A DNA stretch of 64,000 nucleotides. It comes from Marinobacter sp. SS21 (lineage in GTDB: Bacteria > Pseudomonadota > Gammaproteobacteria > Pseudomonadales > Oleiphilaceae). The DNA lies in contig NZ_JAQNDA010000008.1 in NCBI RefSeq assembly GCF_028369065.1, positions 62,001 to 126,000 of the forward strand, in the 5' to 3' direction. The notes under the pieces are model-generated. The model was given only the letters and a program-made list of their open reading frames with translations. It was not told where the DNA came from and ran no database searches. The first letter of the stretch is position 1. Every line of letters starts with the position of its first letter. Made by a program: the position numbers and the translations under genes. This document shows positions 49,174-58,671 of this stretch, one piece after another.

Positions 49174-49878
49174 CTACATGGGTATTTCAATGCGCCCCGG
49201 GCCGACAATGAGCCCCTGGACCCGCCGGGCGGAGGACAGGTTCTCCACCATGACCTGTTCGCCGGTTTGTCCGCTGGCCAAGGCCTTGCCCCGCGACTGC
49301 ACGCTGAAGTTGCCCGATCGGGCGGTAATAATAACATGGTCGCCCCGTTGTACCGTGTCGGGTTCCTCGACAACGGCGGGTGTGTATACCGCGCCCTGAT
49401 TCAGAGAGCGGGAGGCTTCCTTGCCGAGTAATTGCTCCAGGTTGGTGATGGGCGCTCGCCGACTGCCGTTGACAACACTGGTTGCGCTGGTGACCAAGGC
49501 CCGGCTGATTCGCTCGCCGCGAGCGACGGGGCGGCTTGCGGTAAACACGAGACCGCTGATGGTAACCTTGCTTGGGAGGTACATGCGCCAGGGGCGTTGC
49601 CCCTCACATTGAACGAGTAGGGTGGGCTGGGTGGTTTGCCAGGGGTCACCACTGAATGCCACCTTAGGGGTCGTCGCGCAAGCCGCGAGATTGAGTCTTG
49701 GATCGAGCTGCCCGACGTCAAAACCCACCTGGTAGCCGGCTTCGGCCTGGGCGTCGGCAAAGGTCTGCAGGAAAGCGGTTGCAGCCGTGCGGATCTGCTG
49801 CGGTGTTGCGTCGCCGCTTTCGGCTGCGGTCGGTTCCGTGACCGCCAACAGTAGAGTCGCCAAAATGAAGATGCGCAT
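49174..49878 (-). CDS. flgA: Flagellar basal body P-ring formation protein FlgA
   Basis: A 234-residue periplasmic chaperone for assembly of the FlgI P-ring. Signal peptide MRIFILATLLLAVTEPTAA. The mature protein has a SAF domain (about 105-165, VARGERISRALV and the following TSVVNGSRRAPI) and ends with the family motif SSARRVQGLIVGPGRIEIPM. VQRGDHVIITARSGNFSVQ is conserved. It lies divergently from cheV, and 196 bp before flgM on the same strand; the flgA promoter was not identified. Confidence 0.93.
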   Translation of the reverse strand: MRIFILATLLLAVTEPTAAESGDATPQQIRTAATAFLQTFADAQAEAGYQVGFDVGQLDPRLNLAACATTPKVAFSGDPWQTTQPTLLVQCEGQRPWRMYLPSKVTISGLVFTASRPVARGERISRALVTSATSVVNGSRRAPITNLEQLLGKEASRSLNQGAVYTPAVVEEPDTVQRGDHVIITARSGNFSVQSRGKALASGQTGEQVMVENLSSARRVQGLIVGPGRIEIPM

Positions 49879-50060
49879 ACGCTGCTGTTTGTCCTATGCT
49901 TTGAAAACAGGATAAAAAAGCGAAAACCTGATGTTAAGCGGCTCAACCATTTCCGGGAGCGGCCGTTAATGATAAAACCGGTCAAAACGATGACAGTTGC
50001 AATGGGTAAGGCAAAATCCATGCCTGCCAGCAGTCAAGCATACTCAGGAGATAACGGACG

Positions 50061-50990
50061 ATGGCGGGTGTATTAGACAGTGTGAACCAAAGAACGCAAC
50101 TGGTCGGCCAGAACCGGCTTGAGCTGCTTCTGTTTCGTCTTCGTGGTCGGCAATTGTATGGCATCAATGTTTTCAAGGTGAAAGAGGTACTGCAATGCCC
50201 GAAGCTGTCTTCACTGCCCAACAGTCAGCCTGTGGTGCGTGGGGTGTCCCATATCCGTGGCGAGACCATCCCGATCATCGATATGGGAATGGCGATACGG
50301 CAACCGGGCATCCCCAGCGAAGAGCTCGCCAACAGCTTTGTCATCATTACGGAGTACAACCGTAAGACCCAGGGCTTCCTAGTGGCGGGCGTTGATCGAA
50401 TCATCAATATGAATTGGGAAGACATCCTGCCGCCACCGAAAGGGGCTGGGCGGGAAATGTATCTCACCGCGGTAACAAAAATAGATGACAAACTCGTTGA
50501 AATCATAGACGTAGAGAAGATACTTTCAGAAGTTTCTCCGTTGCGGGAAGAGGTTGCGGAGGAAGTGCTTAGCAAAAGCTCCCGTGATCGGGGTGGATTG
50601 TTGCCAATCCTTGTGGTCGATGATTCCTCGGTGGCCAGACGGCAGATTGCGCGCTGCCTCAGTGCCATCGGCATGGAAGTGGTGACCCGAAACGACGGCC
50701 GGCAGGCGATGGAATATCTGCGGGAAATCACTGCCGATGGCTCCACGGCCTCGGATCATCTGTCGTTGATGATCTCAGACGTTGAGATGCCGGAAATGGA
50801 TGGCTATACCCTGGTTACCCAGTGTAAGAACGATGCCGCGTTGAGCGGCCTGTTTATCATGCTGCATACCTCGTTAAGCGGCGTGTTCAACCAAGCCATG
50901 GTGCAGAAGGTGGGGGCGAATGACTTCATGGCCAAATTCAGCCCAGATGAACTTGCCGAACGGGTGATGGAAATTATCGATAGCCAATGA
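50061..50990 (+). CDS. cheV: Chemotaxis protein CheV
   Basis: A 309-residue coupling protein: an N-terminal CheW domain (about 15-160; LFRLRGRQLYGINVFKVKEV) and a C-terminal receiver domain (about 182-305). The receiver has the acidic pair D187-D188, the phosphorylatable D240 in ISDVEMPEMDGY and the lysine in NDFMAKFSPDEL. It links receptors to CheA and, when phosphorylated, is thought to dampen signalling. It is followed after 50 bp by cheR. GGAGATAACGGACG precedes the ATG. Confidence 0.95.
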   Translation: MAGVLDSVNQRTQLVGQNRLELLLFRLRGRQLYGINVFKVKEVLQCPKLSSLPNSQPVVRGVSHIRGETIPIIDMGMAIRQPGIPSEELANSFVIITEYNRKTQGFLVAGVDRIINMNWEDILPPPKGAGREMYLTAVTKIDDKLVEIIDVEKILSEVSPLREEVAEEVLSKSSRDRGGLLPILVVDDSSVARRQIARCLSAIGMEVVTRNDGRQAMEYLREITADGSTASDHLSLMISDVEMPEMDGYTLVTQCKNDAALSGLFIMLHTSLSGVFNQAMVQKVGANDFMAKFSPDELAERVMEIIDSQ

Positions 50991-51040
50991 GTTATCATCC
51001 CATCGCTCCCAAGTCCGGACACCGTTAAATTAGAGACCCC

Positions 51041-51868
51041 ATGAAGGCAGACATAACCCCACAGGAATATGAGGCGTTCAAGACGTTCTTGCAGGAGGCC
51101 TGCGGCATTCTGTTGGGCGACAACAAGCAGTATCTGGTAAAGAGTCGTCTGCGTCGCATCCTTGAAGAGCAGAAAATGTCCCGGTTGGGGGAGTTGCTGG
51201 AAAGCCTCCGCCGCCCGGGGAGTAGCGGCTTGCGGGAATTGGTGATCGATGCAATGACCACCAACGAAACTCTCTGGTTTCGGGACAACCACCCATTCCG
51301 CATCCTCAGCGACAAGCTGATGCCAGAACTCGCCGAGCATCGGGCGGGCGGACCAGTACGGATTTGGTCGTCGGCCTGTTCCACGGGTCAGGAGCCCTAT
51401 TCGATTGCGATGATCGCGGAGGAATATCGGCGCCTGCGGCCGGGCAAACTGCGGGATCTGCGTATCACCGCCACGGACATTTCGAAAAGCGTGCTGGAAG
51501 TTGCGCGGCAGGGTGAGTATGAAATGATCGCCATTGGCCGGGGGCTGTCGCCAGAGCGCCAGAAGGCATTTTTCACGCCGTCCAGCACTGGTGGCTGGCA
51601 GATCGGTGCGCAGATCCGTTCCATGGTGGAGTTCAAGGAGCTTAACCTGCTGGACCGTTACATGCTGGGGAAGTTTGATGTGGTGTTTTGCCGCAACGTG
51701 CTGATCTATTTCTCCGCAGAGCTCAAGAAGGACATTCTGACGCGCATCCATGCCACCTTGAATCCGGGAGGCTACCTGGTTCTGGGGTCTTCTGAGTCGT
51801 TGAACGGACTGCAGGATCTCTACGAAATGGTGCAATGCCAACCAGGCATCATCTATCGCAAGAAATAA
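51041..51868 (+). CDS. cheR: Chemotaxis protein methyltransferase CheR
   Basis: A 275-residue SAM-dependent enzyme that methylates glutamates of chemoreceptors. The N-terminal helical domain (about 1-80) precedes the catalytic domain with IWSSACSTGQEPYSIAMI (SAM-binding motif), ATDISKSVLEVARQGEY and DVVFCRNVLIYF. There is no C-terminal pentapeptide tether to receptors visible. It belongs with cheV. Because the large che operon with cheA is not present in the window, this pair is the usual flgA-adjacent copy seen in pseudomonads. Confidence 0.95.
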   Translation: MKADITPQEYEAFKTFLQEACGILLGDNKQYLVKSRLRRILEEQKMSRLGELLESLRRPGSSGLRELVIDAMTTNETLWFRDNHPFRILSDKLMPELAEHRAGGPVRIWSSACSTGQEPYSIAMIAEEYRRLRPGKLRDLRITATDISKSVLEVARQGEYEMIAIGRGLSPERQKAFFTPSSTGGWQIGAQIRSMVEFKELNLLDRYMLGKFDVVFCRNVLIYFSAELKKDILTRIHATLNPGGYLVLGSSESLNGLQDLYEMVQCQPGIIYRKK

Positions 51869-51959
51869 TTCATTCCGGATTCGGCGGCCTGCCGCCTGTT
51901 CCCCTGGCCACACCTGAGGCGATGAGGGAGGGCTGTCGAACCCTGAGCTGGAGTCGCCC

Positions 51960-52574
51960 ATGATCCTCGATTTCGACGAACTGACCTCGCAAGAAGTTTA
52001 TCACGCCATGACCCAGACCCTGGTGCCTCGCCCGGTGGCCTGGGTGCTGACTGAGAATCCGGACGGGGACTACAACCTCGCACCGTTTTCATTTTTTAAC
52101 GCCATCACCAGCAAGCCTCCGCTACTGATGCTGTCGGTGGGTAAAAAGCCCGATGGCAGCTTCAAGGATACCCGGGTCAATATTGAAAAGCGCAGAAAGT
52201 TTACCGTTCATATTGCCCACCGCGAGCAGGCAAGGGCCATGACCGAGACCTCCCAGGTGCTCCCCCACGGTCAGTCGGAGCTCGCCCAGCTGGACCTGGC
52301 ATTAACGGAATTTGAAGATTTCGACCTGCCCAGGCTGGCGGATTGTCGCGTCGCCATGGCTTGTGAACTCTATGAAATCCAAGAAATTGGCCCGACACCG
52401 CAAAGTCTGATCTTTGGTCTGATCCACAAGGTCTATGTGGATGATCGCGCGGTTTCGCTCGATGCGAAGGATCGGCTGCGAGTCGATGCCGCCGTACTGG
52501 ATCCCATCGGACGGCTTGGGGGGAACGAATACGTCACCTTTGGTGAAGTGCTGACAATTCCCCGACCGTCGTAG
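51960..52574 (+). CDS. Flavin reductase-like FMN-binding protein
   Basis: A 204-residue split-barrel flavin protein (flavin reductase domain family). MTQTLVPRPVAWVLTENPDG, NLAPFSFFNAITSKPPLLMLSV and DTRVNIEKRRKFTVHIAH are the typical blocks; the FMN-binding loop is around residue 40-60. Members reduce flavin for monooxygenases or act as oxidoreductases. A partner monooxygenase is not present nearby, so the role is open. The ATG at 51960 follows a weak ribosome site CTGGAG. It converges with the AEC transporter gene. Confidence 0.85.
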   Translation: MILDFDELTSQEVYHAMTQTLVPRPVAWVLTENPDGDYNLAPFSFFNAITSKPPLLMLSVGKKPDGSFKDTRVNIEKRRKFTVHIAHREQARAMTETSQVLPHGQSELAQLDLALTEFEDFDLPRLADCRVAMACELYEIQEIGPTPQSLIFGLIHKVYVDDRAVSLDAKDRLRVDAAVLDPIGRLGGNEYVTFGEVLTIPRPS

Positions 52575-52594
52575 TCTCCGGCGGCCTCAGTCTT

Positions 52595-53542
52595 TTAAGC
52601 GGCGCCACTGGCACGAAGCACGAACGCCCCTGCTGTGATGGTGACACTGGCCAGCAGGGTGGTCAGCGCGACGATGTTTGCAGCCAGTCGATCGTTGCCG
52701 CCCAGCGCTTTGACCATGACATAGCTGGCGGCGGCCGTGGGGCTGGCAAAGAACAGGAACATCAAGCCCAGTTCCTGGCCTTTGAACCCGCAAAGCCAAG
52801 CGCCAGCTGTCGCTATCAGGGGTAAGGTGATCATCTTCATGACGCTGGCGCCGAGCGCGGACTTGCTGTCACTGCGGATGGTGCTCAGGGACAAGGTGCC
52901 GCCAATGCACAGCAGTGCGAGCGGCAGGGTCAGCGAGGCGAAGTAATTGCCACTGGTGTGAAGCCAGGAGGGCAGGGTCACTCCCGACCAGGCCACCGGG
53001 ATGGCTGCCAGCACCGCCAAAATGAGGGGGTTGCGCAGGATATCTCCCAGGATGCTGGATAGGCGGGCTTGCTTGTTGGGGTGGTAGGCGGTGAGCACGA
53101 TAACGGACAGGGCGTTGTAGGAAATGATCACCAACCCCAGCAAGATACCTCCGGCTGAAAGCCCGAAATCGCCGTAAGCGTTAGCCGCCAGGGCCAGGCC
53201 GACAATGCCGCAGTTACCGCGAAACGCGCCCTGGACGAATACGCCCCGGTCTTCCCGGGGGACGCGCCACACTGACCACAGCCAGGCAATGCCGAAGCAC
53301 GCAATGGTTGCCGTCAGGTAGTATCCAAGCATGGCCGGGTTAAAGGCGCTGCCGAGATCGGCCCGTACGATGCTGAAAAACACCAGGGTTGGTAGGGTGG
53401 CGCGAAACACCAGCGCCGAGGCGGTGTTGATGAAGGCGTCGTCGATCCAGTTAAGGCGTTTCAGGCCCAGGCCAATAAACACCATGGCGAATACCGGCAA
53501 GGTGGTTTCCAGGGTCTGGAAAAAGATGTTCGCAAGGGTCAT
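52595..53542 (-). CDS. AEC family transporter (auxin efflux carrier-like)
   Basis: A 315-residue integral membrane protein with about ten hydrophobic helices. It starts MTLANIFFQTLETTLPVFAMVFIGLGLKR, the typical N-terminal helix of the family, and has RATLPTLVFFSI, ARLSSILGDILRNPLILAVLAA and the terminal VMVKALGGNDRLAANIVALTTL. Members move small organic acids such as malonate or malate; the substrate here cannot be read. The gene appears monocistronic. It lies divergently from the ROK kinase with a 159-bp gap. Confidence 0.88.
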   Translation of the reverse strand: MTLANIFFQTLETTLPVFAMVFIGLGLKRLNWIDDAFINTASALVFRATLPTLVFFSIVRADLGSAFNPAMLGYYLTATIACFGIAWLWSVWRVPREDRGVFVQGAFRGNCGIVGLALAANAYGDFGLSAGGILLGLVIISYNALSVIVLTAYHPNKQARLSSILGDILRNPLILAVLAAIPVAWSGVTLPSWLHTSGNYFASLTLPLALLCIGGTLSLSTIRSDSKSALGASVMKMITLPLIATAGAWLCGFKGQELGLMFLFFASPTAAASYVMVKALGGNDRLAANIVALTTLLASVTITAGAFVLRASGAA

Positions 53543-53701
53543 GGGTGTTAACGGCGCTCTGGAGAAAGCTGGTATTTTCGCTTATCGCTGTGATGTTGGG
53601 AACGTAACTATTGGTCGACACTGCGGTCTCAACGTGGCGAGCCAATATTCGATGTTTTTTCGCTCAGTTGTCGAGTTTGCCGTAGGGCTGGTGAGGTCGT
53701 T

Positions 53702-54613
53702 ATGTCCGATTCCTGGATGATTGGTGTCGACTTGGGCGGCACCAAAACCGAAGTGATTCTGCTGGACAGGGACAGTCGAGAGTATTTCCGGTTGCGTCAG
53801 CCGACACCTCCGGGAGACTACGCCGCCGGATTGGAGGTGATTCGGTCGTTGGTCGGTGAGGCGGAAAGCGCCGCTGGAGTTCGGGGGATTTCGGTGGGGG
53901 TCGGAATACCGGGAACGGTGTCTCGTCGGTCGGGGCGGGTGAAAAACGCCAATTCGACCTGCCTCAATGGCCGACCTTTGGCCGCGGATCTGCAACGTAC
54001 CTTGCAGCGCCCGGTAACCCTGACCAACGACGCCAATTGCCTGGCCCTGTCGGAGGCGACGGACGGTGCCGGCAAAGGGTATGAGGTGGTGCTGGCGGTG
54101 ATTCTTGGGACTGGCTGTGGTGCCGGGGTGAGCGTAAGGGGGCAGCTGCTGACTGGGCCTAACGGCCTGGCGGGTGAATGGGGCCACAACCCCTTGCCCT
54201 GGACGTCTCAGGAGGAGCTGGCGCGACGACCTTGCTTTTGCGGCCAGCTGGGCTGCGTGGAAACTTTCCTGTCGGGAACCGGATTGTCGCTGACCCATCG
54301 CCTGCTGTGGCGGGCCAGGCACAGTGCCCAGGACATCGTGGCCGCCGCTGCCGGGGGAGATCGTGCCGCCCGGCGTACCCTGGATCACTACATGCCTCAG
54401 TTGGCGAGGGGGTTGGCGTCGGTCATCAACGTGTTGGATCCGGATATCATCGTGGTCGGAGGTGGCTTGTCCAATGCGCAGGCAATCTACGGAGAACTGC
54501 CCCGGCTGCTTCGCGACCATGTTTTTGGCGGGGAGTGTGACACGCCTGTGGTGCCAGCCCGGCACGGAGACTCCAGTGGTGTACGTGGTGCCGCCTGGCT
54601 GGGGGCGCTTTGA
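53702..54613 (+). CDS. ROK family sugar kinase
   Basis: A 303-residue kinase. The phosphate-binding motif IGVDLGGTKTEVI is at the start, the catalytic aspartate lies in TLTNDANCLAL (D110) and the ROK zinc motif is HNP ... CFCGQLGCVETFLSG (H162, C178, C180, C185). IIVVGGGLSNA is the second nucleotide-binding motif. Best candidates are fructokinase or N-acetylmannosamine/N-acetylglucosamine kinase (Mak, NanK, NagK); substrate is uncertain. No sugar transporter or regulator is next to it. It sits 77 bp before the toxin-antitoxin pair. Confidence 0.88.
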   Translation: MSDSWMIGVDLGGTKTEVILLDRDSREYFRLRQPTPPGDYAAGLEVIRSLVGEAESAAGVRGISVGVGIPGTVSRRSGRVKNANSTCLNGRPLAADLQRTLQRPVTLTNDANCLALSEATDGAGKGYEVVLAVILGTGCGAGVSVRGQLLTGPNGLAGEWGHNPLPWTSQEELARRPCFCGQLGCVETFLSGTGLSLTHRLLWRARHSAQDIVAAAAGGDRAARRTLDHYMPQLARGLASVINVLDPDIIVVGGGLSNAQAIYGELPRLLRDHVFGGECDTPVVPARHGDSSGVRGAAWLGAL

Positions 54614-54690
54614 CCAAGCCTGTCTCCATATGGACGAAAATTATTAAAGTGTCTATAGTGAGACGAGGTGAGTGAGAAGGAGGAAAGCCC

Positions 54691-55089
54691 ATGATGCAGA
54701 GCTCGATTACCCAGTCAGCTCCGCCCCCCAATGTCCGTGCGGGATTGCAGGCGGTGCTGAATATCCTGGACAGGTGGCAGTGTTCTCCGGGGCAGATCCA
54801 GAACATTCTCAGTATTTCCCGAGCGGCGCTGTACAAGTATCGCCAGCATCCCGAATCGGCGTCGCTGTCTCGGGACCAGCTGGAGCGCCTTAGCTATGTG
54901 CTCAATATTCACGCCAGCCTGAGAACCCTGTTTGATAACCCTGGCAACGTTTACGGCTTCATGTCCCTGGCCAATGATAATCCCTACTTTAACGGCCGCA
55001 CCCCGCTGGAGGTCATCAGCTCCGGTCAGTTCGCCGATTTGTACGAAACCTTCAAGCGGATTGACGCCTTAAGGGGAGGGCTTTGGTGA
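54691..55089 (+). CDS. Xre/MbcA/ParS-type antitoxin of a RES toxin
   Basis: A 132-residue protein. An N-terminal helix-turn-helix of Xre type (about 35-75; ILSISRAALYKYRQHP; LSRDQLERLSYVLNIHASL) is followed by the toxin-binding domain (about 95-130; NDNPYFNGRTPLEVISSG) that is typical of MbcA/ParS/Xre antitoxins. It neutralises the RES toxin encoded next and likely represses its own promoter. GAGAAGGAGG upstream of the ATG supports the start (54691, or 54694). The stop codon overlaps the toxin start codon, coupling translation. Confidence 0.92.
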   Translation: MMQSSITQSAPPPNVRAGLQAVLNILDRWQCSPGQIQNILSISRAALYKYRQHPESASLSRDQLERLSYVLNIHASLRTLFDNPGNVYGFMSLANDNPYFNGRTPLEVISSGQFADLYETFKRIDALRGGLW

Positions 55090-55787
55090 CGGACTACGCC
55101 GCACTTCCATGGATGGAAAACACAGAAGTCATCGGCTTTCGTCTGGTGAATTCCAGATTTCCACCCATAGCGTTGTTTGATGATGTGGCCGACGCCGACG
55201 ATTTCGAGGCGCTGTATCAATTGCAGGCCCTCACCAACCCCCGACTTCGCACCGAGGTCGGTGAGCTGAACCTGATTCCCAGGGACCAGATTCCGTTTGG
55301 CATCGCCGGCTGCTCCTACGCCACCGCGCCGTTCACCCATGTTAATCCTGATGGGGGGCGCTTCAATGATGGCCAGTACGGCGTGCTCTATATTGCCGAC
55401 TCTTTTGCCACCGCGATTGACGAGGTTGCTTACCATCAGGAGCGCTACTGGCAAGGCGTGCGCGGCCTGCAATACGACCGGTTCGTGTTCCGGGGCCTGG
55501 TCTGCCGCTTTGAAAGCGCCGCGCTGAAGGATGCCGCTGCGCTGCCCATGACCGACCCGATTTATGATCCCGGGAGTTATGAGGTATCGCGGTCGTGTGG
55601 TCGGACCCTGCGCGAGCTGGGCGCAAGTGGCCTACAGTTCCGGTCGGTGCGCGGCAAGCGGGATCGCGCCTTGTGCTGGGGGTTGTTCACACCGAAGCGC
55701 GTACGTCGAATCCACCAGTCCTGTCATTACGAATTTATCTGGACAGGAACCGAGATAGGTTCAATCAGTAAGCTGTCCAGGCCTTAG
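55086..55787 (+). CDS. RES domain toxin (NAD+ phosphorylase type)
   Basis: A 233-residue protein beginning GTG at 55086; the GTGA overlaps the antitoxin stop, and GGGGAGG lies just upstream. The RES domain is seen in IGFRLVNSRFPP, GGRFNDGQYGVLYIADSFATAIDEVAYH (with the conserved Arg and Glu) and DRFVFRGLVCRFE. Known RES toxins (Res, MbcT) degrade NAD+ and stall growth. It is therefore the toxin of a ParDE-like operon of the Xre-RES class. It is located between a ROK kinase and tRNA-Ser. No degeneration or frameshift is visible, so the system is probably active. Confidence 0.92.
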   Translation: MTDYAALPWMENTEVIGFRLVNSRFPPIALFDDVADADDFEALYQLQALTNPRLRTEVGELNLIPRDQIPFGIAGCSYATAPFTHVNPDGGRFNDGQYGVLYIADSFATAIDEVAYHQERYWQGVRGLQYDRFVFRGLVCRFESAALKDAAALPMTDPIYDPGSYEVSRSCGRTLRELGASGLQFRSVRGKRDRALCWGLFTPKRVRRIHQSCHYEFIWTGTEIGSISKLSRP

Positions 55788-55932
55788 CGGTGCCCGGAGA
55801 GGGAGGGATTATTCGGCACTGCGTGCCTCACCCCTTCGGGGTCGTCGTCGCGTTGCTCCGACGTTTCTCAGCCTGCTACGCAGGCATCGGTCGAACCCGC
55901 GAGGGTACTCTTGACCCTCCCAATCGGCCAAT

Positions 55933-55960
55933 AAAAAACCCGGCTCGAAAGCCGGGTTTT
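55933..55960 (-). terminator. Rho-independent terminator of tRNA-Ser
   Basis: On the minus strand AAAACCCGGC and GCCGGGTTTT form a ten-base-pair stem with a six-base loop, followed by a T tract, just beyond the tRNA end. Confidence 0.92.
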
Positions 55961-55964
55961 GTAT

Positions 55965-56055
55965 TGGCGGAGAGGGAGGGATTCGAACCCTCGATACGCT
56001 ATTAACGTATACACACTTTCCAGGCGTGCTCCTTCAGCCACTCGGACACCTCTCC
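55965..56055 (-). tRNA. tRNA-Ser (anticodon GGA)
   Basis: A 91-nt cloverleaf with acceptor GGAGAGG pairing with CCTCTCC region, D-arm GTGGCTGAAGGAGC-like, anticodon GGA (CTGGAAA loop), a long class II variable arm and encoded CCA. It reads UCC and UCU codons. Confidence 0.95.
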
Positions 56056-56174
56056 AAGAAACTCTTTCAAATCAGCAACGTCGTCGCTCATTTGAGGGCG
56101 CAAACTTTAATGGTTTTGCTGGGCTTTGGCAACTCCGATTCGATAATTCGTTTAAAAAAATTCTGGAACTGTAA

Positions 56175-56453
56175 TCAGCGGCGTATGGCAAAGCGGGTGA
56201 ATTCGCCAGTGGCGGCCGATTCGGTTACGTCGATATCATCCACCCTGGCCGCTGGTGGGCCTTGCAGGCACCACTGGTGAAGGGCTTTAAGGCGGTCAGG
56301 TTCGGCTTCTGCGACCACTTCCACTCGCCCGTCAGGAAGGTTGAGGGCGTATCCGGTGACGCCCAGTCCGGTGGCGCTCTTTTCCGTGGCGGCGCGGTAA
56401 TAAACGCCCTGAACCCGTCCGCTGATTCTCATTGTCCATCGCTTCTGGTTCAT
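56175..56453 (-). CDS. acyP: Acylphosphatase
   Basis: A 92-residue enzyme that hydrolyses acyl phosphates. The signature RISGRVQGVYYRAATEKSA (residues about 9-27) contains the substrate-binding arginine of the P-loop (GRVQGVYYR), and GYALNLPDGRVEVVAEA carries the catalytic asparagine. The start at 56453 is chosen for its GGGGGAG ribosome site and for giving the family length; a longer frame to 56495 adds unrelated residues. It is transcribed divergently from the chemoreceptor gene. Its physiological role is often unclear. Confidence 0.92.
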   Translation of the reverse strand: MNQKRWTMRISGRVQGVYYRAATEKSATGLGVTGYALNLPDGRVEVVAEAEPDRLKALHQWCLQGPPAARVDDIDVTESAATGEFTRFAIRR

Positions 56454-56635
56454 GCTCTGCTCCCCCTGAGTGACTGGCTGCCTTGCTCTGATCACTTTGC
56501 CTCACTCGGATGACGGTTTAAAGCCTTTCGCTGCCATCGCCGCCCGGTTTGGTTGCGGGCAGTCGCTCGCACTGAAATAAAAGTGACACAAAAAAGTCAT
56601 AACCTGCCCGGACCCTTACTGATCGGACGTTCTGC

Positions 56636-58261
56636 ATGCTTACAACGGTTCGCAGCCGCATCCTGTTTTTCTCCGGTTTGTCGATTGCCGCGCTGGCGGC
56701 CTTGGCGTCAGTGGCCTGGATCATCATGTTGCGGGCCGAGCAGGCCAGTGGTCAGCTGGTGCGCGGAAATCTGAACGAAGCCTGGCAACTGAGCGACCTG
56801 GAGCAGGACCACCGACGCATTCAGGATCTTGCCTACAAGGTGAAAGCGCAGCTTCTGCTGTGGGACGAAATCGATGCCGAGTTCGCAGCGGTGTCCGCGG
56901 TGTTGCCCAGACACTGGCAGGACATCGCCGGTAACGACGCCTTGGCGTCCTGGGCCGTGGATAATGCGGCCAATTTTGAGCGTGTTGAGGCATTGATCTC
57001 TGCGCTGGCAGAGGCCATTGCGCAAAAAAGCTACTATCGGGTCGGTCAGGTGGTGGATTTCCAGCTGTTTCAGTCGTTGGACCCCATGCTGGAGGCCATT
57101 CGGGCCCGTCAGCTGTCCAGTCGTGAGCAAATTGCCATGGAATCCTCCAGCCTGCTGGCATTCCTGTCTCGCCAGCAGCACGGCCTGGCGGTGGGAAGCG
57201 CCGCTTTTCTCTTCGCGATCATTGCAATGACCCTGTGGCTGCGCCGCACCGTGATCGTTCGGCTGCAGTCCATCGAACGCGATTTGTGGGCGATGGAGCA
57301 GGCCTCGGATTTGACCCGTTTGCCGCAAGTTGCCGGTAACGATGAAGTTGCGGGTGTGGGCGCGGCCCTCTCTGGGTTGGTGGGGCGATTTGGGCGTTTT
57401 GTCACGGATATTCGCGCCACTGCCGAAAGCGTCAATCACCAGTCTGTAAGGCTGGATGAACAGGCGGAGGAGGTTCAGCAAAGCTCAGGCAAGACCCGGC
57501 AGCAGATTCAGGATGTCGCCAGCTCGATGTCGACCATCGCAGGTCAGGCGTCGGTCATCGAGGAGATCACGGCAGGGTCAAGTCGCACCGTTGTGGCTGC
57601 TGTCCAGCGTAATCTGGAGGTTCAGGCCGGGCTGAGAAACAGTGAGCACGCTGCTGAAAATGCCGTCGAAGTGATTGAGCGGGTGATCGGATCGATTCAA
57701 GCGTTGGCGGAGGCGTCCGGCAAAATCGAGCAAGTGATCGGCGTGATCGCGGAGATTGCCGAGCAGACCAATTTGCTGGCGCTAAATGCGGCAATCGAAG
57801 CTGCTCGAGCCGGAGAGCATGGTCGAGGCTTTGCGGTTGTTGCCGAGGAGGTCCGCAATCTTTCCCGGAGGACCGCGGACTCCACGGGCGAGATTCGTCA
57901 GTGGGTCGCGGACCTGTCCGAAGGCGTCGGTGATGTGGACAGGCTATTATCAGAAATGCGGGAGGCAGGTAGTCAAAACCAGGCTCAATTAGAGAGCCTG
58001 AAGTGGCATCTTTCGGGGTTAAAGAACCAGTTCGAGAGCCTGGAGCGGCACAGTGTCGAGATCGGTGGCGCTTTGGCGGTCCAGCGCGATGAGATTGACC
58101 GTGTGGGCCGGCGGGCGTCCGCACTGGATACCAGTGCCGAGCTGCTGAGCCAGAGCGTTGCCAGTACCCGTGCGGTCAGCGACGGCCTGCGCAGCGAATC
58201 CCACTCAATGACTGCACTGGCCGCAAGTTTTCGCACGACAGCCCAAGCGGCACACGAATAG
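56636..58261 (+). CDS. Methyl-accepting chemotaxis protein
   Basis: A 541-residue chemoreceptor. Membrane helix 1 at about 9-31 ([21 protein letters not shown]), a mainly helical periplasmic sensor domain (about 35-182), membrane helix 2 at about 184-202, a HAMP-like segment (about 205-258) and a long cytoplasmic coiled coil. The conserved hairpin tip is [20 protein letters not shown] followed by [12 protein letters not shown]. The C-terminus lacks a CheR/CheB-binding pentapeptide. The ligand is unknown. It is likely coupled through CheA and CheW encoded elsewhere. The operon is not evident. Confidence 0.95.
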   Translation: MLTTVRSRILFFSGLSIAALAALASVAWIIMLRAEQASGQLVRGNLNEAWQLSDLEQDHRRIQDLAYKVKAQLLLWDEIDAEFAAVSAVLPRHWQDIAGNDALASWAVDNAANFERVEALISALAEAIAQKSYYRVGQVVDFQLFQSLDPMLEAIRARQLSSREQIAMESSSLLAFLSRQQHGLAVGSAAFLFAIIAMTLWLRRTVIVRLQSIERDLWAMEQASDLTRLPQVAGNDEVAGVGAALSGLVGRFGRFVTDIRATAESVNHQSVRLDEQAEEVQQSSGKTRQQIQDVASSMSTIAGQASVIEEITAGSSRTVVAAVQRNLEVQAGLRNSEHAAENAVEVIERVIGSIQALAEASGKIEQVIGVIAEIAEQTNLLALNAAIEAARAGEHGRGFAVVAEEVRNLSRRTADSTGEIRQWVADLSEGVGDVDRLLSEMREAGSQNQAQLESLKWHLSGLKNQFESLERHSVEIGGALAVQRDEIDRVGRRASALDTSAELLSQSVASTRAVSDGLRSESHSMTALAASFRTTAQAAHE

Positions 58262-58326
58262 ACTGGCCATTGTCGCTGCCGGTGATTACGATGTGGGTTT
58301 GGTCCAACCCCTAGGCAGGTTCTGCA

Positions 58327-58578
58327 ATGAGTTCACACTCCGACTTATCCTCGCAAGCCGACCCCCGCAGTGAGCGCTTTGTGGTGGATGCAAATCTGAT
58401 ACCCGACGATCAGCTTCTGGGGTTGGTGGAGGAGTACTGCACCCGCTATCACGGTCTCAATGACGTGGAATCACCAATGGCGGAGCGAGACCGGGTGATG
58501 GCCGCGGTTAGGCGAGGGGAACTGGTGGTGTGGTTTGATCCGGCCGAGAACGTTGCCGGCTTGGGGCTTGCCGAGTAG
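58327..58578 (+). CDS. YheU-like small protein (UPF0270)
   Basis: An 83-residue protein. Residues 18-80 (VDANLIPDDQLLGLVEEYCTR; ERDRVMAAVRRGELVVWFD) resemble the YheU/UPF0270 family, which has an N-terminal IPxxxL motif, a conserved acidic centre and a C-terminal GE-x-VV-x-D motif. The HGLNDVESPMAERD segment replaces the usual RxGTDYGxxE sequence, so the match is imperfect. The first 17 residues are extra. Function unknown in all members. It lies between the chemoreceptor and gacA on the same strand. Confidence 0.65.
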   Translation: MSSHSDLSSQADPRSERFVVDANLIPDDQLLGLVEEYCTRYHGLNDVESPMAERDRVMAAVRRGELVVWFDPAENVAGLGLAE

Positions 58579-58671
58579 GTCGATGTACCAAACGTTACTA
58601 TCCCAAAGGATGCCTAAGCGGTACAATCTTCTGTAATTTTTCCCGCAATACTGTCTGGCATGAGGTGAGTT

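Noticed and set aside
55800..55930. Small hairpins such as CCTGCTACGCAGG between the RES toxin gene and tRNA-Ser
   Set aside because: They are short, not followed by T runs and not linked to a gene end; no clear function can be supported.
56575..56635. A TAAA-rich sequence before the chemoreceptor gene as a sigma-28 promoter
   Set aside because: The downstream element does not resemble GCCGATAA at the needed distance.
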